A stretch of DNA of 64,000 nucleotides from Streptomyces fulvoviolaceus. GTDB taxonomy: Bacteria > Actinomycetota > Actinomycetes > Streptomycetales > Streptomycetaceae. The stretch is taken from the NCBI RefSeq assembly GCF_000718165.1, contig NZ_JOEY01000009.1, positions 153,745 through 217,744 of the forward strand. The letters run 5' to 3'. A model generated the notes under the pieces. The model ran no database searches. It had not been told where the DNA came from and saw nothing but the letters and a program-made list of their open reading frames with translations. Below, one piece after another: positions 51,158-58,702 of the stretch. The translations under genes were made by a program, and so were the position numbers. Each line of letters opens with the position of its first letter. Position 1 is the stretch's first letter.

Positions 51158-51754
51158 TCACGACGACGCCGGCCGAGTGAAGTGCAGCTTCGCCTGCTCC
51201 AGACTGCCGTCCGGCAGGAGCCTGATCGCGGTCGTCCCGCCGGGCGAACAGGAGGGATCCGACGCTCCGGTCGTCACCATGGACGGACCGACCGTCAACG
51301 GCCCTTTCCCGACCGGGGCTTTGAGCAACACGGCCTCGAACACGCAGTGGTAGGTGCTGTGTTGAGTGGTCCCGTCGGCGACCATGGTCAGGACCGGGTC
51401 TCCCACCTCGCCCTGCCGGATGGTCAGTCGGCGTGTGTTCGCACCGTCGGCGGTCGCCCAGTCGCCCAGGTAACCCACCGGGATCACGCCGGCCACCGGC
51501 TCGACGGGGTCGCCGCCCTTCAGGACGGTGTGGACCGTGGCTCCCGCCCCGACCGCCACCACCAGGGCCACCGCGACGAGCGCCGCCGTGGAACGCCCGC
51601 TGCGCCGCCACGGCTCCGACTCCTCCTCCGGCACGGCGGGGTAGTAGTACGGCGTCCCGGGCGCGTCGGGGGACGAGGGGTGCTGCTGGGGGTCGCCGTA
51701 CGCGGGACGGGCGGGCGCGTGCTCCCGCGCATCCCCGGCCCCCGACCTCTCCAT
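51158..51754 (-). CDS. Single-pass membrane protein with extracellular domain
   Basis: A 198-residue protein. A Pro/Tyr-rich cytosolic N-terminus (PGTPYYYPAVPEEESEPW) precedes a TM helix (TAALVAVALVVAVGAGATVH, about residues 56-75). The extracellular domain of about 110 residues contains the pattern YLGDWATADGANTRR, YHCVFEAVLLKAP and GASDPSCSPGGTT, which recurs in the secreted protein at 60655-61488 as FLGDWYDTRGS, HCEWEAALLDVRP and ESDPACRSAKV. The two cysteines probably form a disulfide. No known family is recognised. The ATG at 51754 follows GGGGAGGGCC. Confidence 0.78.
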   Translation of the reverse strand: MERSGAGDAREHAPARPAYGDPQQHPSSPDAPGTPYYYPAVPEEESEPWRRSGRSTAALVAVALVVAVGAGATVHTVLKGGDPVEPVAGVIPVGYLGDWATADGANTRRLTIRQGEVGDPVLTMVADGTTQHSTYHCVFEAVLLKAPVGKGPLTVGPSMVTTGASDPSCSPGGTTAIRLLPDGSLEQAKLHFTRPASS

Positions 51755-51825
51755 CGCAGGCCCTCCCCCGAGACCCGAGCCGCGCCGCACCGCGCCGCGC
51801 CGCATATGCGCGACAACGCCAGTGT

Positions 51826-52287
51826 CTACGGTTCCGCAGCAGCCGTCGACAGCGCGTCGAGCACCTTCGACAGCCGTTCCAGAGTCCGTACGGCGTCGGC
51901 GAGTTCGCCCTCGCCGAAGGCGTCCGCCAGCCGGTCGGCGAAGGCGGCGTGCTGGGGATTGATCCGGTGCACGGCGGCCCGTCCCTCCTCGGTGGGCGCG
52001 AGGAGCTTGGCCCGGCGGTGGGCCGGGTTGGGGCGGTACTCGGCGAGCCCCTTCTCCACGAGCAGATCGGCGATGCGCTGCACACTCTGCCGCGTGATCC
52101 CCATCTCGCGCGCGATCCCGGAGACGGAAAGCGGCTCCCCGAGCACCGCGCCGAGCACCTGCCACCAGGCGGCGGTGAGCCCGGCGGGTCCGGCCAACTC
52201 CTCGGCCACGGCGAGGAATTGGCCGTTGAGCCGGAAGACGCCGAGCGCGCTACGGCTGAGCAGTTCCTGTCGCTCCCGACTCACCAC
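51826..52287 (-). CDS. MarR-family regulator
   Basis: A 153-residue MarR-type winged-helix protein. LTAAWWQVLGAVLGEPLSVS and IAREMGITRQSVQRIADLLV (about residues 37-78) form the HTH, EYRPNPAHRRAKLLAPTEEG (about 85-104) the wing, and flanking helices the dimer interface. The GTG at 52287 shares one base with the DJ-1 gene stop, and that gene is upstream in the same direction, so both are co-transcribed. Paired palindromes at 52914-52947, upstream of the DJ-1 gene, are the likely operators, implying autoregulation of the DJ-1/MarR operon and possibly of the divergent aminotransferase. Confidence 0.9.
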   Translation of the reverse strand: MVSRERQELLSRSALGVFRLNGQFLAVAEELAGPAGLTAAWWQVLGAVLGEPLSVSGIAREMGITRQSVQRIADLLVEKGLAEYRPNPAHRRAKLLAPTEEGRAAVHRINPQHAAFADRLADAFGEGELADAVRTLERLSKVLDALSTAAAEP

Positions 52288-52889
52288 TACATTCCTGCCT
52301 TCTCCAGCACGGCGTACGCCTCCGGGTCGGAGTCGTGGAACAGCCGGTACCAGGCGTCCAGCACCTCACCGTCGTACACCTCGAGAAGCCGGAAGATCTC
52401 CCGCGCGAAGGCGACGGGCTCGGTGGGTCCGGCGGTGATCAGTCCACGGTCGCTCACGGCGTCCGCGTCGACGTACCGCGCACCGCCGCCGTATCCCGTC
52501 GCCGCCAGATAGAAGGAGACCGCGCTGGTGTGGTCCCGGTCGTCGAGCAGCCCCTCGCGCGCGAGCCCGGCGGTGGCCCCGCAGATCGCGGCGACGGGGG
52601 CGCCGGAGTCGAGGAAGGCACGGGCCTTGCGGGCGAAGGGGGCGAGGTCGCCACTGGTGTCCCAGAGATCGGCGCCCGGGAGGATCAGGAGAGCGCTGTC
52701 CTCGGGGCGTACGTCGTCCAGGGCCAGGTCGGGCTGGACGCGGAGACCGCCGACGGACGTCACCGGCTCACGGCTCGGGCCGACGGTCCGGATCTCGTAG
52801 CCGGCGCGGGCGAGATACGCGGTCGCGTACCCCGTCTCCCAGTCGGCGTAGGTGTCGTACACGGCGAGATGGACGGGCTTGCGGCTCAT
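52287..52889 (-). CDS. DJ-1/PfpI-family protein
   Basis: A 200-residue class I glutamine amidotransferase-like protein of the DJ-1/PfpI superfamily. AAICGATAGLAREGLLDDRD (near residue 101) carries the nucleophile-elbow Cys, with upstream LLILPGADLWDTSGD and an acidic residue near the N-terminus. VYDTYADWETGYATAYLARA is typical of the YDeA/ThiJ-like subgroup. Some members are glyoxalase III-like or chaperone-like; no specific activity can be assigned. The ATG at 52889 follows GAGGAGGCAACC. A MarR gene follows directly, in keeping with stress-inducible control. Confidence 0.9.
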   Translation of the reverse strand: MSRKPVHLAVYDTYADWETGYATAYLARAGYEIRTVGPSREPVTSVGGLRVQPDLALDDVRPEDSALLILPGADLWDTSGDLAPFARKARAFLDSGAPVAAICGATAGLAREGLLDDRDHTSAVSFYLAATGYGGGARYVDADAVSDRGLITAGPTEPVAFAREIFRLLEVYDGEVLDAWYRLFHDSDPEAYAVLEKAGM

Positions 52890-52913
52890 GGTTGCCTCCT
52901 CGGACCGATCCGA

Positions 52914-52947
52914 TGACAGCAGACTGTCATTTCGACAGCATGCTGTC
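52914..52947. promoter_or_regulatory. Tandem palindromic operators for the MarR regulator
   Basis: TGACAG-CAGA-CTGTCA (52914-52929) and the perfect palindrome GACAGCATGCTGTC (52934-52947) have their centres 19 bp apart, near two helical turns, in the promoter of the DJ-1/MarR operon. A further CCTGTC/GACAGG repeat with reversed arms lies at 52984-52999, closer to the divergent aminotransferase. Confidence 0.65.
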
Positions 52948-53043
52948 AATAGAAATGTCTTGGACAACCTGTCGCGGAAAGCCCCTGTCCACAGACAGGA
53001 CGCCGATACCGCTTCCGCATCGCGGACATTTACGCTCGAGCGC

Positions 53044-54399
53044 ATGACCCCTCAGCCAAACCCCGAGGTCGGCGCCGCCGTGAAGGCCGCGGACCGTGCG
53101 CACGTGTTCCACTCCTGGTCCGCGCAGGAACTCATCGACCCGCTCGCCGTCGCCGGTGCGGAGGGGTCGTACTTCTGGGACTACGACGGCAAGCGGTACC
53201 TCGACTTCACCAGCGGGCTCGTCTACACCAACATCGGCTACCAGCACCCGAAGGTCGTCGCCGCGATACAGGAGCAGGCCGCAACCCTGACCACCTTCGC
53301 GCCCGCCTTCGCCATCGAGTCCCGCTCGGAGGCGGCCCGGCTGATCGCCGAGCGGACCCCCGGCGACCTGGACAAGATCTTCTTCACCAACGGTGGCGCG
53401 GACGCGGTGGAGCACGCCGTGCGCATGGCCCGGCTGCACACCGGACGCCCGAAGGTGCTGTCGGCGTACCGCTCGTACCACGGCGGTACCCAGCAGGCGA
53501 TCAACATCACCGGTGACCCGCGCCGCTGGGCCTCCGACGGTGCGGCCGCCGGTGTCGTGCACTTCTGGGCGCCGTACCTGTACCGCTCCCGCTTCTACGC
53601 GGAGACGGAGGAGCAGGAGTGCGCCCGGGCGCTGGAGCACCTGGAGACGACCATCGCCTTCGAGGGGCCGGGCACGGTCGCCGCGATCATCCTGGAGACC
53701 ATTCCGGGGACCGCCGGGATCATGGTCCCGCCGCCCGGTTACCTCGCCGGGGTCCGTGAGATCTGCGACAAGTACGGCATCGTCTTCGTCCTGGACGAGG
53801 TCATGGCCGGGTTCGGGCGGACCGGTGAGTGGTTCGCGGCGGACCTGTTCGACGTGACGCCCGACCTGATCACCTTCGCCAAGGGCGTGAACAGCGGTTA
53901 CGTGCCGCTCGGCGGTGTCGCCATCTCCGGCGCCATCGCGGAGACCTTCGCCAAGCGGCCGTACCCCGGCGGTCTGACGTACTCCGGGCACCCGCTGGCC
54001 TGCGCCGCCGCCGTCGCCACGCTCAACGTGATGGCGGAGGAGGGCGTCGTCGACAACGCGGCCCGGCTCGGCGCGGACGTCGTCGAACCGGCGCTGCGGG
54101 CGCTGGCCGAGCGGCACCCGAGCATCGGCGAGGTGCGCGGCGTCGGCATGTTCTGGGCGCTCGACCTGGTGAAGAACAGGGAGACCCGCGAGCCGCTGGT
54201 GCCGTACAACGCGGCCGGTGAGGCGAACGCCCCGATGGCCGCCTTCGGCGCCGCCGCGAAGCAGCAGGGCATCTGGCCGTTCATCAACATGAACCGCACC
54301 CACGTCGTGCCGCCGTGCAACGTGAGCGAGGCGGAGCTCAAGGAAGGCCTGGCCGCGCTGGACGTGGCGCTGTCCGTGGCCGACGAGTACACGGAGTAG
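53044..54399 (+). CDS. Class III (omega) aminotransferase
   Basis: A 451-residue PLP enzyme of aminotransferase class III. Landmarks are SYFWDYDGKRYLDFTSGLVY near 41, FFTNGGADAVEHAVRMAR near 115, SAYRSYHGGTQQAINITGD near 142, VFVLDEVMAGFGRTGEWFAA near 245 with the PLP-contacting Asp, and ITFAKGVNSGYVPLGGVAIS near 278 with the Schiff-base Lys. TYSGHPLACAAAVATLNVM follows. Members transfer amino groups from taurine, beta-alanine, GABA or diamines. The substrate cannot be chosen. It diverges from the MarR/DJ-1 operon, and a GntR gene follows 88 bp later, possibly as its regulator. Confidence 0.93.
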   Translation: MTPQPNPEVGAAVKAADRAHVFHSWSAQELIDPLAVAGAEGSYFWDYDGKRYLDFTSGLVYTNIGYQHPKVVAAIQEQAATLTTFAPAFAIESRSEAARLIAERTPGDLDKIFFTNGGADAVEHAVRMARLHTGRPKVLSAYRSYHGGTQQAINITGDPRRWASDGAAAGVVHFWAPYLYRSRFYAETEEQECARALEHLETTIAFEGPGTVAAIILETIPGTAGIMVPPPGYLAGVREICDKYGIVFVLDEVMAGFGRTGEWFAADLFDVTPDLITFAKGVNSGYVPLGGVAISGAIAETFAKRPYPGGLTYSGHPLACAAAVATLNVMAEEGVVDNAARLGADVVEPALRALAERHPSIGEVRGVGMFWALDLVKNRETREPLVPYNAAGEANAPMAAFGAAAKQQGIWPFINMNRTHVVPPCNVSEAELKEGLAALDVALSVADEYTE

Positions 54400-54487
54400 G
54401 TCTGCCGCGAACCCGAACGCGTAAGGTGGCGTGTTCGTACACATACACGTGCACGCCACCCGACCGCGACGAGGAGACGCCCCGACC

Positions 54488-55189
54488 ATGCCCGCCAGCA
54501 GCGGTACCGGTGCCGTGACCCGCAGCACTCTGCGGCAGCAGATCGCGGACGCGTTGCGGGACGAGGTGCTGGGCGGGCGGCTGCAGCCGGGGCAGGAGTT
54601 CACCGTCAAGGAGATCGCCGAGCAGTACGGCGTCTCCGCGACCCCCGTGCGCGAAGCACTCGTCGACCTGTCCGCGCAGGGGCTCCTCGAAGCCGACCAG
54701 CACCGCGGCTTCCGGGTGCACGAGTACTCGCTCGACGACTTCCGCGGCATGCTCGAGGCCCGCAGCCTGGTCACCGACGGGATGTTCCACGCGCTCGACA
54801 CCGGCCACAAGGGTTTCCAGGAGCCCGACGACCCCCGTACGGCAGCCGCCGTAGCGGGCGTACGACGGCGCGGCGAGGAGGCCCAGCGGGCCGCCGGCGC
54901 CGGTGACCTGACCGTCCTGATCGGCTACGACCTGCGCTTCTGGCGCGAGCTGAGCACCCTGTTCGGCAACCCCTACCTCGCCGACTTCCTGCACCGGCTA
55001 CGCGTGCAGACCTGGGTGTGCACGGTGCAGCACCTGCACCGGCTGACCGATCTGCGCGGCCGGCTGTGGTCCGGGCACACCGAGATCGTGGACGCCCTCT
55101 CCGCACGGGACACCGTGGCCGCCCGCGCGCTCCTCGCCGCGTACAACGGGCACTACCTGACCCTCATCGAGCGCCTCGCCGCCGAGTGA
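54488..55189 (+). CDS. GntR-family regulator (FadR/FCD subfamily)
   Basis: A 233-residue GntR regulator. The winged HTH LRQQIADALRDEVLGGRLQP then FTVKEIAEQYGVSATPVREA and LVDLSAQGLLEADQHRGFRV (about residues 15-75) is textbook. An all-helical FCD ligand domain follows with YDLRFWRELSTLFGNPYL and GHTEIVDALSARDTVAARAL, whose acidic and His residues usually bind a metal and a carboxylate ligand. The ATG at 54488 follows GAGGAG. It is downstream of the class III aminotransferase and could control it; the target is not proven. Confidence 0.92.
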   Translation: MPASSGTGAVTRSTLRQQIADALRDEVLGGRLQPGQEFTVKEIAEQYGVSATPVREALVDLSAQGLLEADQHRGFRVHEYSLDDFRGMLEARSLVTDGMFHALDTGHKGFQEPDDPRTAAAVAGVRRRGEEAQRAAGAGDLTVLIGYDLRFWRELSTLFGNPYLADFLHRLRVQTWVCTVQHLHRLTDLRGRLWSGHTEIVDALSARDTVAARALLAAYNGHYLTLIERLAAE

Positions 55190-55322
55190 CGGGCGCGGGC
55201 CCGGGTATGGGTCCTGCACCCGGACCTGCACGACCGGATCCGCCTCGGCGCCACGGCGGCTACCCTTCCTTGACCACTGTGTGACGACGTCCGCGTACCG
55301 CGCGTATCCGAGGAGCTGACCT

Positions 55323-55973
55323 TTGGCCTGTGACCTGTGGCTGGTGCCGCTCGTCGACGTGTTGTGCCACACCCCGGACAACCCGTTCGCCGAGGAACTC
55401 GCGCAATACAACAAGGTGCTCGCCGAGGCCGGGTTGCCGCCGGTGCCGGTGTACCAGTACATGCCGGGTCTGTCCGGCGAGGTCGCCCCGGTGGCCGGGT
55501 TCGACTACGACGCGCTGCACTTCCTGCGCCGCGCGTATCTGTTGCAGGTGTGCGGTCTCCCGGTCACCCCCGTCGACGAACTCGGCGGCGACTACGAGCA
55601 GTTGCTGGAGATGTTCGAGACGACGGCCCAGCAGTCGCACCTGGTCTGGCACTACGACCACGCGGGCGCGTACGTCCCGGTGGACTTCCCGCATCCGCTG
55701 GCCGACGACGAGCTCCTCGCGGGCGGCGGCCCGTTGGGCTCGTCCCAGGCCCTGCTGCGCGAGCTGGACTTCGTGGCCCCGGTGATCGGCATCGACCCGG
55801 CCAACCCCCCGACTCCCCCCGAAGCACCGCTCGCGCCCACGGAGTTGGAGGAACCGGCCGTCCCCGCGCCGTACGACCCCAGCCCCTTCGCCCGCGAACG
55901 GCACGTCTGGCTCGGCCTGCACGCGGCGGCGACGCGGAGCCTGGCGCAGGGGTCGATGATCATCTTCAGCTGA
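55323..55973 (+). CDS. Conserved hypothetical protein
   Basis: A 216-residue soluble acidic protein starting MACDLWLVPLVDVLCHTPDN. It has an LRRAYLLQVCGLPVTPVDEL segment and a central Trp/His/Tyr-rich WHYDHAGAYVPVDFPHPLAD, then a Pro/Glu-rich stretch and ARERHVWLGLHAAATRSLAQ. No TM, signal or recognised catalytic motif is visible. The TTG at 55323 follows GAGGAGCTGACC. The last bases are 3 bp from the convergent stop of the small gene at 55977. I do not recognise a family. Confidence 0.72.
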   Translation: MACDLWLVPLVDVLCHTPDNPFAEELAQYNKVLAEAGLPPVPVYQYMPGLSGEVAPVAGFDYDALHFLRRAYLLQVCGLPVTPVDELGGDYEQLLEMFETTAQQSHLVWHYDHAGAYVPVDFPHPLADDELLAGGGPLGSSQALLRELDFVAPVIGIDPANPPTPPEAPLAPTELEEPAVPAPYDPSPFARERHVWLGLHAAATRSLAQGSMIIFS

Positions 55974-55976
55974 GGG

Positions 55977-56270
55977 TCAGCGCCCCAGCTGGGCAAGCCC
56001 CTTCTGCAGGTCCTCGGCGTTCATGACCGGCGTGTACGAGACGTCGGCGCCCAGATCGAGGAAGAACGGCTCGGCGATCGACGGCATCTGGGAGCTGTCC
56101 TGCATGTCGAAGACGAGGAAGCAGGTGCGGTGGCCGTTGTCGGCGGTGAAATAGGCCGCCTCCGGCTTGACCTGCTCCATGGAGGCCTGCATCAGCTTCG
56201 CCAAAGTGCCGTTCCGGATGGCCTCGTTCGACCTCTCCGTGTCGAGTTGTGCCCTGAACAGAACGCGCAT
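55977..56270 (-). CDS. Small ferredoxin-like-fold (DUF3303-type) protein
   Basis: A 97-residue protein beginning MRVLFRAQLDTERSNEAIRN with AAYFTADNGHRTCFLVFDMQ in the middle, then SIAEPFFLDLGADVSYTPVM. The beta-alpha-beta rhythm and the EPFFLDLGADVSYTPVM ending resemble small ferredoxin-like dimers such as muconolactone-isomerase/DUF3303-type proteins. Function is unknown. The ATG at 56270 follows AGGAGAAGGTGAG. It converges on the 55323 gene and diverges from the truncated NmrA-like gene. Confidence 0.7.
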   Translation of the reverse strand: MRVLFRAQLDTERSNEAIRNGTLAKLMQASMEQVKPEAAYFTADNGHRTCFLVFDMQDSSQMPSIAEPFFLDLGADVSYTPVMNAEDLQKGLAQLGR

Positions 56271-56448
56271 CGCACTCACCTTCTCCTGATCGACGCACGC
56301 AGATATCACCAGAATATGCCTGTATGTGGCATTTCTCCCTACCTACTCCCTGCCTACTCCGGCGGGAGCAGACAGGGAGCCTCCCCCGGTGCGACGTCCG
56401 TCGCGGTCCCCGCGCGCAGGCTGGAGTCATCGACGAAGGGAGACCGCG

Positions 56449-56889
56449 ATGATCCTGGTGACCGGAGCGACGGGCCATGTGGGCGGCGAGCTGATACGGC
56501 GACTGGCGGCGGCCGGAGAGCCGGTGCGGGCGATGACCCGACGCCCGGGCGAGGCACGGCTCCCCGCCGGCGTGGCGGCGGTGTACGGCGACGCCGCCGA
56601 CCCGGCGAGCCTCGACGCGGCGTTCGCTGGCACGTCCGGGGCCTTCCTGATGTCGGCGCAGGCGGTGGGCACGGCCCCCGAGCCCACCCACGACCTCGCG
56701 CTCGCCGCGGCGGCGGCGCGGGCGGGCCTCCGCCGGGTGGTGAAGCTGTCCACGCTGGACGGCGGAACGGGCGACGACCCGATCGCCCGCTGGCAGACGA
56801 CGGCGGAGGCGGCGGTGACCGACCCGGCCCGCGGCTTCGCCTGGACGCTCCTGCGCCCCGGCCGCTTCATGTCCAACGCCCTTCATTGA
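56449..56889 (+). pseudogene. NmrA-like NAD(P)H-binding protein, truncated by insertion
   Basis: The first 146 residues of an atypical short-chain dehydrogenase (NmrA/YtfG type). MILVTGATGHVGGELIRRLA carries the G-x-x-G-x-x-G nucleotide loop; VVKLSTLDGGTG and WTLLRPGRFMSNALH are typical of the fold's middle. Full-length members have about 250-290 residues. Here the frame stops in the TGA that is the first codon of an IS200/IS605-type element end (TGACATCC...). The missing C-terminal half is not found on the other side of the element, so a deletion accompanied or followed the insertion. The ATG at 56449 follows AAGGGAGACC. Confidence 0.85.
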
Positions 56890-56894
56890 CATCC

Positions 56895-56916
56895 TCCCCC
56901 TCTTAAAAGAGGGGGA
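56895..56916 (-). ncRNA. Right-end hairpin and presumed reRNA (omega-RNA) scaffold 3' part
   Basis: TCCCCCTCTT and AAGAGGGGGA form a 10-bp stem around AA. It overlaps the tnpB stop (TAA) at the element end. In characterised IS200/IS605 elements this region is transcribed as the omega-RNA scaffold, with the guide just beyond the end. Here the guide would come from the disrupted NmrA-like gene. Confidence 0.45.
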
Positions 56917-58192
56917 TTCCAACCCAGTTGAGTTGAGGTTCACGGGTGCTCGAACGGCTGGTGGCCGTTGTCACCCCTCCGACACCGGCTGAGCGCCGGG
57001 GGCGGGGAATCCCGCCCTGTCCTGCCGCGACGTTGACTGCTGCGTTGCTGTCCGCGTTGCAGGTGAAACCACAGAAGGAACAGACGAACTCGGCTTGGCT
57101 CTTGCGCGAGTTCTTGTCGATCCATCCGCAGGCACTGCACCGCAGGCTGGTGTAGGCGGCGGGCACGTCCTCGACCCGCCCAGGGGCCTTGTCCTCGGTG
57201 CGCTGCCGGAGCAGGCCCCAGCCCTGGGCGAGGATCGCCCGGTTCAGCCCGGCTTTCTGCCGCACCTGTCTGCCCGGCTCCTGAACGGTGCCCTTCGCCG
57301 AGCGGGTCATGTTCTTGATGTTCAGCTTCTCGAACCGCACCAGGTCACAGGTGCGGGCGAGCATGGTCGATGTCTTCTCGCACCAGTCCTTGCGCCGGTT
57401 GGCCTCGCGGGCTTTGAACCTGGCGACCATGGCGTACTCGGCCGTCTTCCGCGCGCTGCCCTTCGGAGCGCGGGCGGCACACCGCTGGTGCTTGCGGATC
57501 TGGGCCCGCTCCCTGGCCGTGAGCTGCGGACAGTTCAGCTTCCGCCCGTCCGACAGAGCGGCGGTGATCGTCACGCCACGGTCGATACCGATGACCTCGC
57601 CGGTGCCCGGTGCGTCGACCGGCTCGGGGATGACGGCGAATGCGGCATGCCACTGCCCGTTCCGGAAGGTGACCCGGAACGTCTTCGACCCGGGCAGTTC
57701 GGGGCGGGTGAGGCGAAATCGCACCCAGCCGCAGCCGGGCACCTTGACCTGCGCCCACCGGCGGTTCAGCTTGTGCACCACCACCGAACGCCCCATGACC
57801 TGTTTGCCGGTCGTCGGGTTGACCTTGGGCGTGCCGTCGTCGTTGAACTCCGCGACCCGGTCGGTGCCGATGACGCGGAAGCCCTCGTGCCGGAACTTCT
57901 TGCGCCAGGTCGGCTCACCGAAGCCCGAGTTGAACCGGGCGTTCTTGGCCTTGGCGAAGTCCTTGAGCGCCTGCTGCTGCACGTCGGCGTTTCCTTCACG
58001 CAGCCACTCGTTCTCACGGCGGGCTTCGGTGAGCTGGCGGCACTGCTCGGCGAACCCCGGTGCCGACTTCCGTCCGGGCTGCCAGTGCGCATGCTGCTCG
58101 ACCGCCAGGTTCCACACGTACCGGGCGTGCGCGCAGTGCAGGAGCATCGTCTGCTCCTGCTGCGGCGTCGGGTACATGCGAAACCTTGCCAT
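56903..58192 (-). CDS. tnpB: RNA-guided endonuclease TnpB (intact catalytic site)
   Basis: A 429-residue TnpB/OrfB. The N-terminal HTH_OrfB_IS605 region reads RMYPTPQQEQTMLLHCAHAR and YVWNLAVEQH. RuvC motifs are VIGIDRGVTITAALSDG (Asp204), LVRFEKLNIKNMTRSAKGT (Glu288) and CNADSNAAVNVAAGQG (Asp381). The zinc ribbon is CSACGW (Cys352, Cys355) and CSFCGF (Cys371, Cys374). All catalytic residues are present, so this is not a nuclease-dead TldR. The length is normal. Start ATG 58192 lies inside a palindrome shared with the divergent ribbon-helix-helix gene. Known TnpBs cleave DNA guided by omega-RNA and help retain the element. Confidence 0.92.
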   Translation of the reverse strand: MARFRMYPTPQQEQTMLLHCAHARYVWNLAVEQHAHWQPGRKSAPGFAEQCRQLTEARRENEWLREGNADVQQQALKDFAKAKNARFNSGFGEPTWRKKFRHEGFRVIGTDRVAEFNDDGTPKVNPTTGKQVMGRSVVVHKLNRRWAQVKVPGCGWVRFRLTRPELPGSKTFRVTFRNGQWHAAFAVIPEPVDAPGTGEVIGIDRGVTITAALSDGRKLNCPQLTARERAQIRKHQRCAARAPKGSARKTAEYAMVARFKAREANRRKDWCEKTSTMLARTCDLVRFEKLNIKNMTRSAKGTVQEPGRQVRQKAGLNRAILAQGWGLLRQRTEDKAPGRVEDVPAAYTSLRCSACGWIDKNSRKSQAEFVCSFCGFTCNADSNAAVNVAAGQGGIPRPRRSAGVGGVTTATSRSSTREPQLNWVGIPLF

Positions 58193-58222
58193 GGGACCAT
58201 TCTAGCTCAAGAATGGTCCCAT
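58191..58222. promoter_or_regulatory. Perfect 13-bp palindrome shared by tnpB and RHH start codons
   Basis: ATGGGACCATTCT (58191-58203) and AGAATGGTCCCAT (58210-58222) are perfect inverted repeats separated by six bases. The initial CAT of tnpB on one strand and the ATG of the ribbon-helix-helix gene on the other fall in the outer ends. It could be an operator for the ribbon-helix-helix protein or a hairpin masking translation. Confidence 0.7.
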
Positions 58223-58391
58223 GAAGCATGTGAACCTGAGACTCCCCGACGATCTGCACGAACAGGCCCGGGCCGCGGCCGATGCCGACGACCGCTCCCT
58301 GAACTCCTGGCTGATCGCCGTCGTACGACGCGCCGTCACCCTGGGCGAGACGCCGAATCGCCCTGAAGGCGATTCGGCTACCCCTGCCTGA
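58221..58391 (+). CDS. Ribbon-helix-helix (Arc/HicB-like) protein
   Basis: A 56-residue protein reading MKHVNLRLPDDLHEQARAAA then DADDRSLNSWLIAVVRRAVT. The HVNLRLP strand followed by two helices is the Arc/MetJ (RHH) DNA-binding fold seen in HicB- and Arc-type repressors and antitoxins. The C-terminus overlaps a hairpin that may be the left end of the transposable element. It diverges from tnpB with start codons only 28 bp apart inside one palindrome. No leader or own ribosome binding site is visible outside the palindrome, so translation may be leaderless. A regulatory role on tnpB is inference. Confidence 0.75.
   Translation: MKHVNLRLPDDLHEQARAAADADDRSLNSWLIAVVRRAVTLGETPNRPEGDSATPA
58352..58378. 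repeat. Hairpin, possible IS left-end structure
   Basis: GCCGAATCGCC and GGCGATTCGGC form a perfect 11-bp stem with loop CTGAA, inside the last codons of the ribbon-helix-helix gene. Size and position fit an IS200/IS605 subterminal hairpin. It could alternatively be a terminator. Confidence 0.5.
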
Positions 58392-58453
58392 ACGACCTTG
58401 TCCTGGCAGCCGCCGGAAATCACGTTGCTGACGGCCCCAACACCGGTGGGCGC

Positions 58454-58699
58454 ATGAGGAGCCTGGCACGCCCTCGCCGTCCCCGACACAGGAGCCGACC
58501 ACACCGATACGGCTCCTGCGGGGCGGTGTACGTCATGGGGGAGGGCGACACGGTCTGGTTGCAGGGGCAGACGGACTTCCTGGGTGTCGGCAGCAACTCC
58601 AACTCCGTCTGGTGCCAGGAACCCGCCGACGAGGTGGTCACCTACCCGGCGTTGCCGGGCAGGTACTACACCAGCAGGTCGTACGGATGCCTTCGCTGA
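58454..58699 (+). pseudogene. C-terminal remnant of a secreted protein (possible)
   Basis: An 81-residue frame whose last 60 residues look protein-like: GSCGAVYVMGEGDTVWLQGQ and then VWCQEPADEVVTYPALPGRY ending YGCLR, with three cysteines and a beta-rich pattern suited to an extracellular module. The first 20 residues are Arg/Pro-rich and resemble out-of-frame sequence, and no signal peptide or ribosome binding site is present. I take it as the tail of a gene lost during the events around the IS element; a genuine small gene is possible. Confidence 0.4.
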
Positions 58700-58702
58700 G
58701 CC

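Larger units (their letters stand above)
56887..58400 (-). mobile_element. IS200/IS605-type (IS1341-like) element with TnpB only
   Basis: The element carries tnpB (minus strand) but no Y1 transposase TnpA. The right end is sharp: the disrupted gene changes at 56887 into TGACATCC and a hairpin (56895-56916) that contains the tnpB stop codon. The left end is not certain; a second 11-bp stem hairpin at 58352-58378 resembles a subterminal IS200/IS605 structure, suggesting that the ribbon-helix-helix gene is part of the element. Movement would need a TnpA supplied in trans. The left boundary is an estimate. Confidence 0.65.

Noticed and set aside
56903..58192. TnpB as a nuclease-dead regulator (TldR)
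   Set aside because: All three RuvC acidic residues and the zinc ribbon are present, so inactivation is not supported.
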